64,000 bases of DNA from Riptortus pedestris (GCA_019009955.1 CM032228.1:131737001-131801000), one strand, 5' to 3'. Positions 49,572 to 62,684 are shown, counted from the first letter of the stretch. Notes: a model not told the origin generated them from the sequence alone. Translations and numbers: made by a program.

Positions 49572-49734
49572 ATTTTGAACGGACCTCATTTTCGTCATCT
49601 CCTGGGTAGGATCGATGGACATTTGAAGAATTTTTTCGAAAATCGCGTCATGAGTACGACCTCAATAGCTGATTTCCCTTAAGGGAAATCTGCTAAAATA
49701 AAATTGCCAATAAAGTTAAGCATATATAGACATT

Positions 49735-50228
49735 CAAATGGTGCTGCATAAACTAAGCAGATTTCCCTCACGGAATTAAAAATGTCAACGTGTAATTGAT
49801 CAAAATGGGTCATATATATTTGATTAAAAATATTTATAAGAATCTGAAGTTTTTATTGAAAACACCTGTAAAAAAACGCTACAAACTTATTTTACAACCT
49901 ATTATACACAGGGTGATTGACATGCTGGTGTTTTAAGACATAATATCTTATTTAATATTTAATATTAATACGACTTAGTAGTTTCTGTTAATATTCATGA
50001 TAGAGAAAATATTTATATAACATCATTTAGAGGTAATTGCAATACGATTGGTCATATACAACTTTTCAATCTGACTACAGTAACAGAGATATTTCAAATT
50101 TTCGAATTTCCTCCCTTTCCAATTTCATCCAAACTCGATCATTAATTTTACATGAGATGTTTATGTATTAAGTTTGGTAACAATACAACAAGTATTGCAA
50201 CCACTGCAATGGTAGCAGACAATAATTA

Positions 50229-50271
<43 letters not shown>

Positions 50272-50400
50272 TTTTGAACGGACTTCATTTTCGTCATCTC
50301 CTAGGTAGGATCGATGGGCATTTGAAGAAAAATTTCGAAATTTGCGTCATGAATACGACCTCAATAGCTGATTTCCCTTAAGAGAAATCTGCTAAAACCC
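49735..50400 (+). repeat. F2 remnants with intact tail
   Basis: A decayed F2 head (gctgcataaactaagcagat) lies at 49742. Body sequence from 49980 and (TA)n at 50231-50266 are followed by a well-preserved tail (ttttgaacggacttcatttt ... agagaaatctgctaaaa) ending about 50396. Confidence 0.7.
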
Positions 50401-50639
50401 ATTATTATATATTGGCAGTATGAAATTAATATATAATAATGGATTTCGGCTGAAAGATAGTGTTTTAACTTTCTAAATATCTTTGGCTGAGTTCAACGTT
50501 AAATCATGATTTACTAATGTCCCTTAGAGACTCCTGGGACTAGTTGAGAACAAGGGATTTCTAGAAATGAAAATATTCTAACTTTTCAAAATTATACATT
50601 AATTATATTATTATAATTATATTTGCATTACTGATTTTA

Positions 50640-50925
50640 CCTCTTTTGATGATTAAGAGGTCTATGAAAGGGATTTCCTCCACTATTTCTAGTTCCTTTG
50701 TGAATTTAATATGGAGATGTTAGGCCTCTATGAATTTTAAAAACTCTCTTAATTTGTTTTTAATATGTAGCCATATTGTAAGGCCATCATTGATATATCT
50801 AGATCTCAATTTTGGTTTCTTGATACACTTCTTCAGAGCTATGTTTGTGAGCTCTTTTCTGAAGAAATTAGCACAATTCATAAGGGATATCCTTGGCTTT
50901 GAACTTAGTGAAGTGTAGTTTGACA
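50640..50925 (-). pseudogene. Penelope-like reverse transcriptase fragment
   Basis: The minus strand encodes ALKKCIKKPKLRSRYINDGL, then TIWLHIKNKLREFLKFIEA, a stop, HLHIKFTKELEIVEEIPFID and LLIIKRG. The order KPKL-x-x-RYxxD, then W-x-H, EFL, IKFT-x-E and IPFID-x-L is typical of Penelope-like RT, where the catalytic motif is YVDD. Here it reads YIND, so one of the paired aspartates is lost, and there is an in-frame stop. It is a dead fragment. Confidence 0.82.
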
Positions 50926-50938
50926 GTTTAGGTATATT

Positions 50939-51273
<335 letters not shown>

Positions 51274-51274
51274 A

Positions 51275-53305
51275 AAATTGTAACCTCTGTCTGTGCATTG
51301 ATTTTTTTTCTTCAAAATTTCACTATACTTTTTCATTTCACATGCCGTAGACACAATATCTACAATTTGTAGCTTGGGTGTCTGTTTGTTTGTTACCTTT
51401 TCATGCATAAAAGGCTGATCCAAATTTTATGAAACTTGGTAAGTATATTACTACTAACCCAACTTAGTCTTTAGGCTATGTTAATATTCTCTGAGACAAA
51501 CAGGAATTGGGGTCATAAGGGAAGCCTGAAATTAAAAATAGCGATATTTTGTTTCTTATTGCTTTTTTGGCAAATATGGGCATAACAAAAGTTGTTTATT
51601 TTGTTGTTTAGAGTAACTTTTGTTATATATACTTTTGTTGTATACCTAAGTATAAATGAGTTATACACCAAAAATTATAGCGGGAGTCAACAATTTTGTT
51701 TGTCACAAATGACTCAACCGAACTAAACAAAACTCTTCATGTGAATTAGCACTAACTTCTACATGATATTAAGCTGTACCAACATTTCTAGAGACGAGCA
51801 GGAGTGGGGTTGTAAGGGAAGCCTGAAATTAAAAATAGCGATATTTTGTTTCCTATTGGCTTTTCGGCAAATATGCACATGGTAAAAGTTGTTTATTTTG
51901 TTATTTAGAGAAACTTTTGCTATATTCACTTTTGTTGTATAACAAAGTATAAACGAGATATACACTAAAAACTAAAGCGAGAGTCAACAATTTTAAAGGG
52001 CATAAAAGACTGAAACGAATTCAAAGAAACTCAGTATGTAATTTATTATTAAAACCCGCTTGATTATAAGCTATATTAAAATTTCTAGCTATGAACTGGG
52101 GTGGGGGTTATTAGAAAAACCTGAAATGAAAAATTGTGATATTTCATTTCCTATTAGTTTCTCGGCAAACATACACATAACAAATGCTGTTTATTTTGTT
52201 ATTTGGAGTAACTTTTGTTGCATTCACTTCTGTCATAAAATGAAGTAATCACGGGATATACAATAAAACTATAGCGGGAGTCATTAATTTTATTAGTACT
52301 TATTTAAGTGTTTTAATAAATGCATATTATGACAAATGATGTTATGTTTTAGTCTTATATGATAGTTCTAAGAATGATTTGGATTTATGAAGTTATAAAT
52401 CTCCGTCACCCCCTCCTTATTTATTTATTTTCGCTAGAAAATAACCTTGTTATTTATTTCCAATAGAAATGTAAACTATAAGAGCATTTCTATTATTTAA
52501 TCAAAGTCATGCTGAATTTATGTAAGGAGTGATGGCGGAAGTTGTAGGGAGTCAAACTCTTTGGTTCTGGTAATATATTATCTTATTTCCGATATATTGA
52601 TGTTATTGAAATAAATATGTACTATTATAACATATAAACGTTAATGGTAATATCATTATGACAAAAGACAATATGCATTTAAACTCAATATGATTGGTCA
52701 AAGTATTACTTAGGTTGCAGGGAGGAATCTGATCTCTTCCCCTCACCTAGCTTTTTGAATAATGAAATCATTTTTAGGGTATCACTATTATTTAATTCCA
52801 TCAGGTAGATTAGTTATTAAAATAATATTTTGAATCAATAATTTAAGGAAAACAATGATGATAAACCCTTATGCAGGAGCGGAAGTTGACGGGAGGCTAA
52901 AACCCTTATTTGAGTTTACTTATTTCCTGTGAAATACTGGCATTACTGGAAGTGATTTCCACTGAGACTTACTATTACAAATATATGTAAAAAACTATGC
53001 TTAAACTGTATGTGCTCGGATTGGTTTTTGTCAGGAAATATGTTCATTATAGATGATATTTAATTGTAATAAAAGCTATCCATGATTATTGTTTGAATTA
53101 TTCAAAAACGGTGAGTCAAAAAGTGGGATAGATTAGGAATACATTTTCATTTATTCTTCAAAACTAAAATTTCTATTCTATAAGTCCCTAAATGTTACCC
53201 TTTGTGGAGGGAAGTATAATTGAACTCCTGAAGTCTTGCTATAAAAATACCATCATTAGTCAGTCAACGATGATATCCTGGGCATCACTGGGTACCTTAG
53301 CTAGT
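51275..53305 (-). mobile_element. F1 element, minus, about 2 kb
   Basis: On the minus strand it starts with the head ACTAGCTAAGGTACCCAGTG (53305) and has the long AT-rich middle shared with 47194-49530. It then has three unit copies and the tail (taggttt-type module, short CAAA block) ending at 51275. The head hairpin has lost perfect pairing (CCCAGTGATGCCCAGG). Confidence 0.72.
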
Positions 53306-53326
53306 GTATATATCTATATATATATA

Positions 53327-54369
53327 AAATTGTAACCTCTGTACATACATTGATTATTTTCATGAATTTTCATGATAACTTTTCGTTTCACATGTCATAG
53401 ACACCATAACTGCATTTTGTTTCTTTCGTGTCTGTTTGTTTGTTACCTTTTCACGCATAAACGGCTAAATCGAATTTTATGAAACTTGGTATGTATATTA
53501 CTACTAGTCCAACTTAGACTTTAGGCTATATTAATATCCTCTGAGACGAACAGAAGTGGGGGTTATAAGGGAAGCCTGAAATTAAAAATAGCGATATTTC
53601 TTTTTCTATTGGTTTTTCGGCAAATATGAAATAACAAAAGTTGTTCACTTTGTTATTTAGAGTAACTTTTGTTATATACATTTTTTTCGTATACCGAATT
53701 ATAAACGAGATATACGCTAAAACCTATAGCGGAGTGAAGAAGTTTATTTGTCACAAAAGACTCAACTGAAATAAATAAAACTCGCTATGTGTATTAGCAC
53801 TAACGCCTTCATTATTATAAGCCATACCAACATTTCTAGGGACTGGCAGGAGTGGGGGTTGTAAGGGAGGCCTAAATTTAAAAATAGCGGTATTTCGCCT
53901 GAAATAAAAATTCGCGATATTTCATTGTCTATTTGTTTTTTGACAAACATGCACATAATAAAAGTGGTTTACTTTGTTATTTAGAGTAACTTTAGTTTTA
54001 TACATTTTTTCGGGAACAATGTATGAAGCAAGTAATTAGCGTAGAAATATTGATATACTCAACAATTCTTTCTAATACGAACTACCAGGTGTACCACCTG
54101 GAAAAATTAATTCAAATCTATGTAAATATTTTGTCCTTAATAATTCAAATCTATGTTTAATGCACAGGAGACGGGAAATATGACAATATGGAGGACAGTG
54201 AAGTCTTTTCCTAGAATTTTATTATTAACAAATCCACAGCAACGACGGGTATAGACCCTAAACAGGGGACGGGTAAATGTCAAAATATTGTGCAAAGTAA
54301 AGCCTTGCCAAAAAAATACGATCACCATTCAGCCTCGAATGAATTCCCGGGTGAAGCCGGGTATCTGAG

Positions 54370-54372
<3 letters not shown>
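53327..54372 (-). mobile_element. F1 element, minus, about 1 kb
   Basis: Its head TAGCTCAGATACCCGGCTTC at 54372 and tail gaggttacaattttatatat at about 53327 are both present, with three unit blocks between. The head hairpin is CCCGGCTTCACCCGGG. It adjoins (TA)n 54373-54426. Short minus-strand open frames within it are units, not genes. Confidence 0.75.
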
Positions 54373-54427
<55 letters not shown>

Positions 54428-54431
<4 letters not shown>

Positions 54432-56437
54432 TGTAACCTCTGTCTGTACATTGATGTTTTTCTCAAAATTTCCCAACTTCTAAACTTCTCAAAACAACGG
54501 TACTTTTTCATTTAATGTGCCATAGACACGATATCTGCAATTTGTTTCTTTGGTGTCTGTTTGTTTGTTTGTTACCTTTTCACACCTAAACTACTGAATC
54601 GAATTTTATGAAATTTGGTATGTATATTACTACTAACCCAACTTAGACTATAGGCTATACTAATATTCTCTAAGACGAACAGAAGTGGGGGTTATAACGG
54701 AGGTCTAAAATTATAAATAGCGATATTTTGTTTCCTACTGGTTTTTTGGCAAATAACTACATAACAAAAGTTGTTTATTTTGTTAATTAGAGTAACTTTT
54801 GTAATATACACTTCTGTCATATACCGAAGTTTAAACAAGATATACTCTAAAAACTCTAGTGTGAGTGAACAATTTTAAAGGACATAAAATACAAAACCTA
54901 ACTCAATGAAACTTCATATGTGGGATAGTATCAATGCCTCTTGGATTATAAGCTATATTAATATTTTTTAGGAATGAACAGGAGTGGGGGTTATAAGGGA
55001 AGCCTGAATGAAAAAATGTGATATGTTGCTTTCTATTGGGTTTTCGGCAAACATGCATGTAACAAAAGGTGTTTCTTTTGTTATTTTGAGTAACTTTTGT
55101 TATGTACATTTTTGTCGTACAACAAAGTATAATCAAGATATACGCTAAAAACTATAGCGGGAGTCAAAACATTTTTTGGACACTAAAGACTGAACATAAC
55201 TCGGTATGTGAATTATCATCAATTCCTCCATCAAAATACCTTATATTAACTTTTCTAGGGACGAGCAGGAGTGAGGGTTATAAGGGAAACCTATTATGAA
55301 AAATTGTGATATTTCATTTCTTATTCTTTTTTTTTTCAAATAACAGAAGGTGTTTAATTTGTTATTTAGAGCTACTTTTGTTGTTTATCAAAATATAAAC
55401 GATTTATATAATAAAAACTACAGCGAGAGTCAACAACTTTATTAGTAGTCATTAAAGTGTTTATAATAAAGGCTTATTATGACAAATGATGTTTATTTTT
55501 ACTTATATGATAGTTCTAAGTGTGCTTCAGATTAGGGAAGTTATAAATCTCTGCCCCTACCCTCCTCATTGGTCATTTATTTTAATTAGAAAATAACTTC
55601 ATTATTTATTGCACATAGAAAGTTAAACTATAAGAGGATTTCGATTATTTAATTTGTATAATTTATTATTTAAATAATGCTGAATTTACACAAGTGTGAT
55701 AGCGGAAGTTGTGCGGAATCAAACTCTTGAATTGTGGAGTATACTATCTTATTTCCTCCAATATGTTGACGATATTGAAATGAATATGTACTATCCATAA
55801 CTATTAAACGTTATTTGGCTATGCCATTAACTCAATATGATTTAAGGTTGAGGGGCGGGGGGGGGGGCTACAATCTCTTTTCCTCACCTCAATTTTACAA
55901 TATAAATTAAATGATTTTCATGGTACCACTGTTATTTATTTACCCCAGTATAAAATATAAATTACTAGAAAATTAGGAATTTTTAATGTTTTGAAGAAGT
56001 AACTTTATTAAAGCAATGTTGATAACACTTAAGCAGAAGAGGAATTTGTCAGGAGGCTAACACAGTTAATGGTGTTAACTTATTTTCTGTGAAATGTTGT
56101 ATTTTGTTTTCTGCTCACATTTACTGCTATGTATATAAGTAAGCTTGGATTGCTTTTGACAGGAAATATTTACCTTATTGATGATATTTATTTATAATAA
56201 ATGCTATCCATGATTATGATTTTAATTATTCACGGTGTTTCAAACAGTGGAGAGGGATTTATTTTCATTTGTTATTCAAAACTAAAATTTCTATTCTATA
56301 AGTTCCCTGCCTGACCCTCGTGGGAAAACAATATGCCCAGACGGGAAGTGTAGTTGTAAACATTGATGCCTTGCCAAAAAAAAATATACCATCATTATCA
56401 AACGATTTCCTGAGCGATGCTGGATACCTTAGCTAGT
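54428..56437 (-). mobile_element. F1 element, minus, about 2 kb
   Basis: The head ACTAGCTAAGGTATCCAGCA is at 56437 and the tail is at 54428. The order of modules is as in 51275-53305 (head, AT-rich middle, units, CAAA tail) but more diverged. With the two preceding copies it makes a minus-strand series of three F1 elements. Confidence 0.7.
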
Positions 56438-57848
56438 AATTACTGTATTGTAATTTTTTCCTTGTCGTCATTTTTTGAATGTGCAGTATGGTAGGTTTTC
56501 AGTTTTATAAGCAATGCAGAAGCCACACTGGTCCTTTGAGGCTTAACAAAGTCAAACTCTACTCATCAAAAATAGAGTGAGAAGTGAAAATGGTTGCCAT
56601 AAGGCTGCTTTTGTTTTGACAGTTATAGAAGTCTGTAAGCAGCTTGAAACATTCTGTCTTTGACTGAAATTAATAAATCCAGCAGAATCGAACTCGCATG
56701 ATATGCGAGGTTTTTTAACTTAATATTTGTCTGCCTCTAGAGACAGCTTTTGGACATTATTGTCCTATTCACTGTTTTCTCAGTTGAGTTACAAGGTATT
56801 TTACCACAATAAATAATAAAAAGAATTTAAGAGTTTTTTGAAATGAGAGGTATCCATTCTAAGTCGTAGTATGTTTTGCTGCTCTTTGAAAAAGCTTAAA
56901 TATTAATTATTATTATAATTAATAAAATGGTTTAAACCTTGCATTCCAGTTTGAAATTACTTCAAAATTTTGAAATCTAAAATGGATTTAGGTGAGTAGA
57001 ATGACTTCTGGAAGGGTGAGGGTGTGTGCATGTTGTATATCATGTGCTACTGTATCTGCTTGAACACAGATGTGTGTGTGCTTATATATGTTTCTAAGAT
57101 ATTACATCCCTTAACAATGAACGACACATATTATATATATTATTTTATGTGTGCATGTTTTACATAAAACTAAAAATCCAGCTTGTTGGTGGCTGAAATC
57201 GAAGTGAGAGTTTAAAGAAGGGGTAACAAGTTAATCATCAATTTCTCGGTTATTGTATATCGAATAAAATACTGTTGTATAATCATTACTTTTGATAATG
57301 TAATGTAATATAATTGTTGCTCTACACACTTGAATAGCAATAAAGTTATTTGGATTTTTGTGTTTTGAGTCTTCAGTAAACCTCCATTCCAACACCTTCA
57401 ATTTTGAAGGAAGAAATAGACAATAGCATGTAAAAAGGCATCTTCTGTTTTTCATTCTAGCTGGTGGGAAGTCTGCTCAGTTTATGCAACCTCTTGTGAA
57501 AGGCTTCTATTAAGTGGCCAACAATAAATTTTAGATGGTGTTATGCTATCCTATCACAGAATGATTTATAATAAATTCCTCAAAGAAGAAATGCAATACT
57601 AAAATTTGTAATATGGTGTTTGCATTAGTGAACAGTTTAATGTATATCAATTTAATAAAAAAGAAAATAGAAAAAAAATAGGAAATAAAAAAAAATAAAG
57701 TATTATTTTTTCAATGATTTAAATCAGTGTCGATTTTACTTTGGGAAATGAGATTATTTTATCTGTAAGATGGAAAAATTCATGAAATAGTAATTTATTT
57801 AGTGCCTGTTCTGTGGTACTTGGAATTCATTTGATATTCTTGTTCTAG
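56438..57848. other. Intron 8 end: unassigned, with an F2 fragment
   Basis: Bases 57165-57510 contain a decayed F2 minus copy (ttggtggctgaaatcgaagt ... gtctgctcagtttatgcaac). The remainder is AT-rich and unassigned; the segment near 56690 (cgaactcgcatgatatgcga) may be a SINE scrap. Confidence 0.5.
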
Positions 57849-58315
57849 GTGTACTACTCAACCCGGGAAAGTTATGACGAAGATGATTTTTACCCAAAGT
57901 CTGAATTTGTTGGTACAACTGCAAGGCGAAAAACAGGTCGACAACTTCCCGATTTTCCACCCCGGCGTAATAAACCTAAGGTCTTGCCTCAGATTCCAAC
58001 GAAAATCAGGCCTTCACCATCACTTCCCCCTACGCCCGTTCGCACAAAGCCTATTCCTCCGACGCGTCGTGCTGGCTCCCTTGAGGCTGAACCGAGAGAT
58101 ACGTACAATGAAGACTATAACTATGCTTATCTAAGCACAGACAATCTCAACCAGACGCAGGCGGCATCTGACACTGTTATCCAACCTCCACCAATCGAGG
58201 ATGCGAGGATAAGGAGACAGAATAGTATGAAGAATCGGCAGGCTTCATACCAAGAGGATTATTACTACCCAACAGAACAGAAAGAAGTTAAACTTCCTGA
58301 ACCTTCTCTTAATAG
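57849..58315 (+). CDS. unc-13: unc-13 exon I, proline-rich with two SH3-ligand motifs
   Basis: The acceptor is cttgttctag and the donor is aatag/gtaata. It enters in phase 0 and leaves in phase 2, with 155 full codons. Residues 1-20 of the exon (VYYSTRESYDEDDFYPKSEF) continue the Tyr/Asp pattern. Residues 26-76 are Pro/Arg-rich. They hold RQLPDFP (exon residues 31-37, bases 57939-57959) and KVLPQIP (44-50), followed by PSPSLPPTP and RTKPIPPTRR. The first matches the RxLPxxP consensus known for RIM-BP SH3 ligands in RIM and CaV channels. Later residues include YNEDYNYAYLS, RRQNSMKNRQAS (an RRxS-type site) and YQEDYYYP. There is no catalytic or membrane domain. Base composition is distinctly GC-richer than the intron. 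Confidence 0.92.
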
Positions 58316-58923
58316 GTAATAGTTTCCACTCTATTATTTTAGTAAAATCCTACTATAGCTTATGTCTAATATTATTTAAAACAAAATAAAAATTGAAAAT
58401 CTTTCATAAAATTATTATCTAGCAAGAAAAACACATTTGAAGGCTTCTTCCATAGTTAAATTCTAAAGAATGTAGGCAACATTTGTTATATCTTGTCAAA
58501 ATAAGATGTTTTGCTGCCTCTAAGATTCAATCCACCTTCCTGTTGATTTTGGATCAAGAAAAAAAAACCATTGGGACTGGTCTACAATTGGGATGATAGA
58601 GTAATACATTCAAATATTCACTCAAAACTTATTAAAACATTAGAGGAATGACTATTATGTGATTGATGACAAATTATTTCTTGATTCCTAGTCTTGCTTT
58701 AATTTAGCAATGTAACATCCAGTTTCATTAAAACTTTTCTTAGTGTTCAAGGTGGCTGAATATTGAAAGGCTTCTAAATGATGCACTTTCTGCACCAACT
58801 AGTTGAGAAAGTGAATAGTTGTCAAAATATGCTTCTTTTGATTTAGACAAATTTATAAAGAAAAAAAAAATTAAAAAAAAAGTATTAAACCAAAACCAAA
58901 ATACCTTTGGCCCTTAAGTCACA
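58316..58923. other. Intron 9, 5' part
   Basis: AT-rich, with no recognised element and no supported exon. Confidence 0.6.
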
Positions 58924-59642
58924 GAGCTTATTTCAATAATTTTTGGCTTATTTTTATAGTAGCTGTAAACAATTTATTTTATGATCATACTCATTAACTT
59001 TATACATTCTCATAAGGCTTATTTATACATTTTTTTTCTTATCTTGAATATTAAGTAAGTTATATGTATTGTTATGCTTTCAAAATTATATATAAAGTGG
59101 GGGTCTGCTGCACACTTTATAATCGTCTGATTTATACTATATGTAACTGAGTACATTTTTAATTCTGTTTACCCTGAGTACATTTTTAGTTCTGTTTATC
59201 TTGTTGTTAGGTGACCCGTGTGTCATACCAGCATGTGATAAATCTGCTTAGTTTAGGAAACCCCTCCGTGTGATGGACATATATTTTTTAATCATTAGTC
59301 AGATAGCATTACCCAAATGTGCAAGGAAGAAAGGGAGTGACTATAAGGTCATCCTGAAGATTAGTCGAGGGGCAACCAAGTACGTGGAGGACAGCCTGGA
59401 CACCTGGTTGGCACTAGACACAGGAAACCATACTGTTAATAAGGAAGAGAATCAGTGGGATTTGATTAAACCTTAGCCCTTGGAGGAGTGTAAAGGTATA
59501 GAAGAGAGAGAGAGTGATCAAATAATGATGCTATAGCAAGATTATTCACCTTATAAGAATGTATTAAGTTAATGAGTATGATCAGAAAATAAATTGTTTA
59601 CAGCTACTATAAAGATAAACCAAAAACTATTGAAATAAGCTC
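58924..59642. mobile_element. Element with about 95-bp terminal inverted repeats
   Basis: Bases 58924-59020 (gagcttatttcaataatttt...) pair with 59548-59642 with few mismatches. Between the arms are an F2-like minus body and head (gaaacccctccgtgtgatgg near 59262) and a GC-richer open stretch (59300-59476). The whole looks like a fold-back transposon that includes or captured other sequence. Confidence 0.8.
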
Positions 59643-60478
59643 AAATACTTGAAATTTTTGTTTCCCAATGATAAGGATGTATGAAATCGAGGGACCTTCG
59701 CATCTCCATTGTAGGCTTCTTTCTTATCTATTGTGGAGATGTGAAAACCCCGTTTTCATATGCCCTTATCATAATGGGCCTCACCACCTGCCAGCTCGAT
59801 TCACTAATGGTTTCTGTTTCAAACCAAACCTTGACTTTGTTCTGGGAGTCACTTTTATTATCGAAGATATAATGATTCTTCTGTGACCTTTCTTTGATCC
59901 TCATGTAAGGTAACTGCGGATATTTCTTTATTCTTACCAAATCATATAGGCTTAATTTTTAAGGATTTCATAGCATTCGTTTTTGTTGTACAACAGCTTC
60001 CCTTTGTTCCACAAGTATTATAAATGTGCGGCAGTTTTATTTTTCATTCTGAAACCTATAGCATCTATTGCCTGACATTTGCTTTCTCTGTCCATGGGTT
60101 TAGGATTCTGCTGCCATCGTGATTTTGTTCCTGAAGAAACAGTTCAATATTTAAACTTTTCCTGTACAGCTAAGGATAAAGTTTGTAAATGACCAAACTC
60201 GGACTAGGAAGAGTGAGTGTTTAGAAACACACTAAATATAAACTTGTATATTTTAGCATTTGCCAGTTTGATTTAAGTTATATTGTAGTTGCCCTTTGGA
60301 AACGCTGGCATGGGTTAGAAGGTTATTCGCTATTAGCTTTGAAATTGTTTAATTGTTACTGTAGACTAAATCAGTCTATCAAAATAATCAATAATAAATA
60401 TACACTGCCTTGAAAGCACACCATTTGTTATGAACCTAAAATGATCATTTTATATCCAAATCCTTACTAACTATCCAG
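59643..60478. other. Intron 9 middle, with a coding-like patch
   Basis: Bases 59670-59945 are GC-richer and open on both strands; the minus frame contains VKVWFETETISESSWQVV and then RPIMIRAYENGVF. I do not recognise it and no splice sites fit the gene, so it is probably a transposon fossil. The rest is unassigned. Confidence 0.4.
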
Positions 60479-60660
60479 GCTCAAGTTGGGTGTGTGAGTT
60501 AAGGCGTTGGTCTTGATCTCGCATGGTAGACCTAGAGTGGCGGGTTTGGTTCCCGCAATTTTGGGTTTGGTTTGGCAGTAGAAATTTATTTAGTGATGGA
60601 CTCATTAAATAAACTCCTTAGGCCCACCCTATCTAGAAAAGGATGGTAACCTTTAGATAA
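60479..60660 (+). mobile_element. tRNA-derived SINE, plus, 3'-truncated
   Basis: It starts ggctcaagttgggtgtgtga, with gttaaggcgttggtcttgat and the B-box-like gggtttggttcccgcaa. The common body (aatttatttagtgatggact, aggcccaccctatctagaaa) follows. The final part and A-rich tail seen at 39551-39778 are missing. Confidence 0.82.
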
Positions 60661-62267
60661 ATTTGTTGTTCATCATTAATAATTTTTCTCTTATCTGCCT
60701 TCTTTGACTCTCTTGGTTGGAATACTTACTGGTTTATGTGATTAAGATTCATAGGGTTTAAGGGTAGCTCCATCTATTCCTATCAAGATGTGAGCCGAAA
60801 TTAAACAAATATGACCTCCTGTAATTAGTTCTAAAAAGCAAATATTAATGAAAACACTAAAGCTGATTATAGATACTGTGGCTTCACCCAGCACTATTTG
60901 CAAGATTAACATCACATTTTGAAGAACCGTGGACAGAAAACACTATGGAACCTTTTTTATTTACTGACGGAAGAAAAATTGACTACAATTCATGGAACAG
61001 AATTAATTGTTGTGGCTGCAAGTGGGCACATTCTTAAATACAAATGAAAACTTCCTACAATAAACCTGAAAAGTATCCTGTTTTGAAAGTTACAGAGTTC
61101 ATTATAAACTCATTCAACTTCCACAAAAATATGATCCTAAAAACAGACAACACAACTCTTATGTATTAAATTCATAACCCTAATATACATGGCCAGTTGA
61201 CAGAAAACTGACAAAATATTTTGGAAAAAATACATTTAAATTCTCATTTGTACCATTCCCACACATTTAAAAAGTCTTTCATACTGAAACAGAGAATGGA
61301 CAAATCTTATGGATTACAGCAGTTCATACAAAAAATAACTTACAACTACACCACTCCACCAGTCTAAAAGTTGCTTAATCTTTACTTATACTCTACTCAA
61401 AAATTTCTGACGTTTTCTTATTTGGTGAACACATTGATTTTAAGGCCATCGAGGAACAATAAAGTTTTTAACATTTTTTTTACAAGTTATCTAATGGTCA
61501 CAGCTGAGATTCAATATACTTCTTCTTCAGGTCAATAAAAATCAGTATTAAAAACTAGAAGCCCCAAAATCCCCTCACACTTGAGATATTTAGGAAATTA
61601 ATTAATGATTTAATGAATGGTACGAGGAAAAACATTGATAAACTTCACGAAAAGGCCTTTATTTCAGAGTTATTTAAAATTGTGTTCTCATAATCACCGT
61701 TCTGTGGTTTAAAAATTATGTTAATTGTCTCTAATGCTTAATTAATTTGTTTATGAAAAATAATATAATTTATGAATTATGAAAACTATAAATTTGGCGC
61801 TAAAAGTTAAACAGTCTTATTACTATAAATAAATATTTATGTTTTTAAGAAGTTAGAAGCATAATTTTGTTACAGTTTTAGTAAATAGTTAAAAATTTTA
61901 GGAGAATAAATCTTGTTTTTGCCTATAGTTAGAACTGTAAGGGTATTTAATTTAATTTTGTTTAACTGTTCGCCATAAAATAGTAGTAACTTGAAATCAA
62001 ACTCATAAGCTATTACTCACTTATTTTATACCTCTCATACTTCCTTTTATAAACATGGTCTTACCAGTAACAATTTTATTTAAACAAGCTGTCATTGTGT
62101 GCATCAAATAAATGTCTCTTAGTATAGGATGCAGTTCCCCATATATTTCATCCATAGGCGATATGGTTAAATGTGACTTTTATTTAGACACATTTTAAAA
62201 AATCATTTAACAACTCTGTTTGCCCAAAGTCATTGTACACATTTAATGTGTTTCCTTCTTGTTTCAG
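60661..62267. other. Intron 9, 3' part
   Basis: AT-rich and mostly unassigned. A pyrimidine tract leads to the exon J acceptor at 62267. Confidence 0.6.
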
Positions 62268-62651
62268 AAGAGATACGTTAAAGAAACAACAGCAGAGGAG
62301 AAACGAAAGAAATGAAGTGAAGGAATCAAAGGATCTGGACTCAAGAGAATCGCGAGAAGAAGATTCCTTTGAGACTGCAATGTCTTCACTTGGATCAAGA
62401 AGGTTTGATTATCCTGACAGTTCTCCTCCAACTACTGTTATTCAGACTCAAGTGGTCGTGCATAATAACCAGTCCCAGCCTGTGATACAACCCCCTTCCC
62501 AACCTACAGCACAACCTTTTCAGTCTGTTCAACAGTACTCTCTACAAAAGACACAACAGTACCCATCGGCTTCTTCCCAAAAATATGAATCACCAACGGC
62601 CCATCATTATCAACCACTTTCTGGGCCTCAGTACCAGTCTACACCACCACC

Positions 62652-62684
<33 letters not shown>

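Larger units (their letters stand above)
45226..49696 (+). repeat. F2 plus copy split by two F1 elements
   Basis: The F2 head is at 45226 (aaagtctgtcacgcaggggc), with body to 46008 (gcggtaacagacaaat). After (TA)n and two F1 elements in series (46077-47160, 47194-49530), the matching F2 tail appears at 49567-49696 (ttttgaacggacctcatttt ... aagggaaatctgctaaaa). The two halves together are one F2 copy opened at its TA tract. Confidence 0.82.

Noticed and set aside
57939..57959. Gene could be RIM because of RQLPDFP
   Set aside because: RIM shares this motif type, but the Munc13-type calmodulin-binding helix at the end of exon J is not a RIM feature. Kept as the main alternative.
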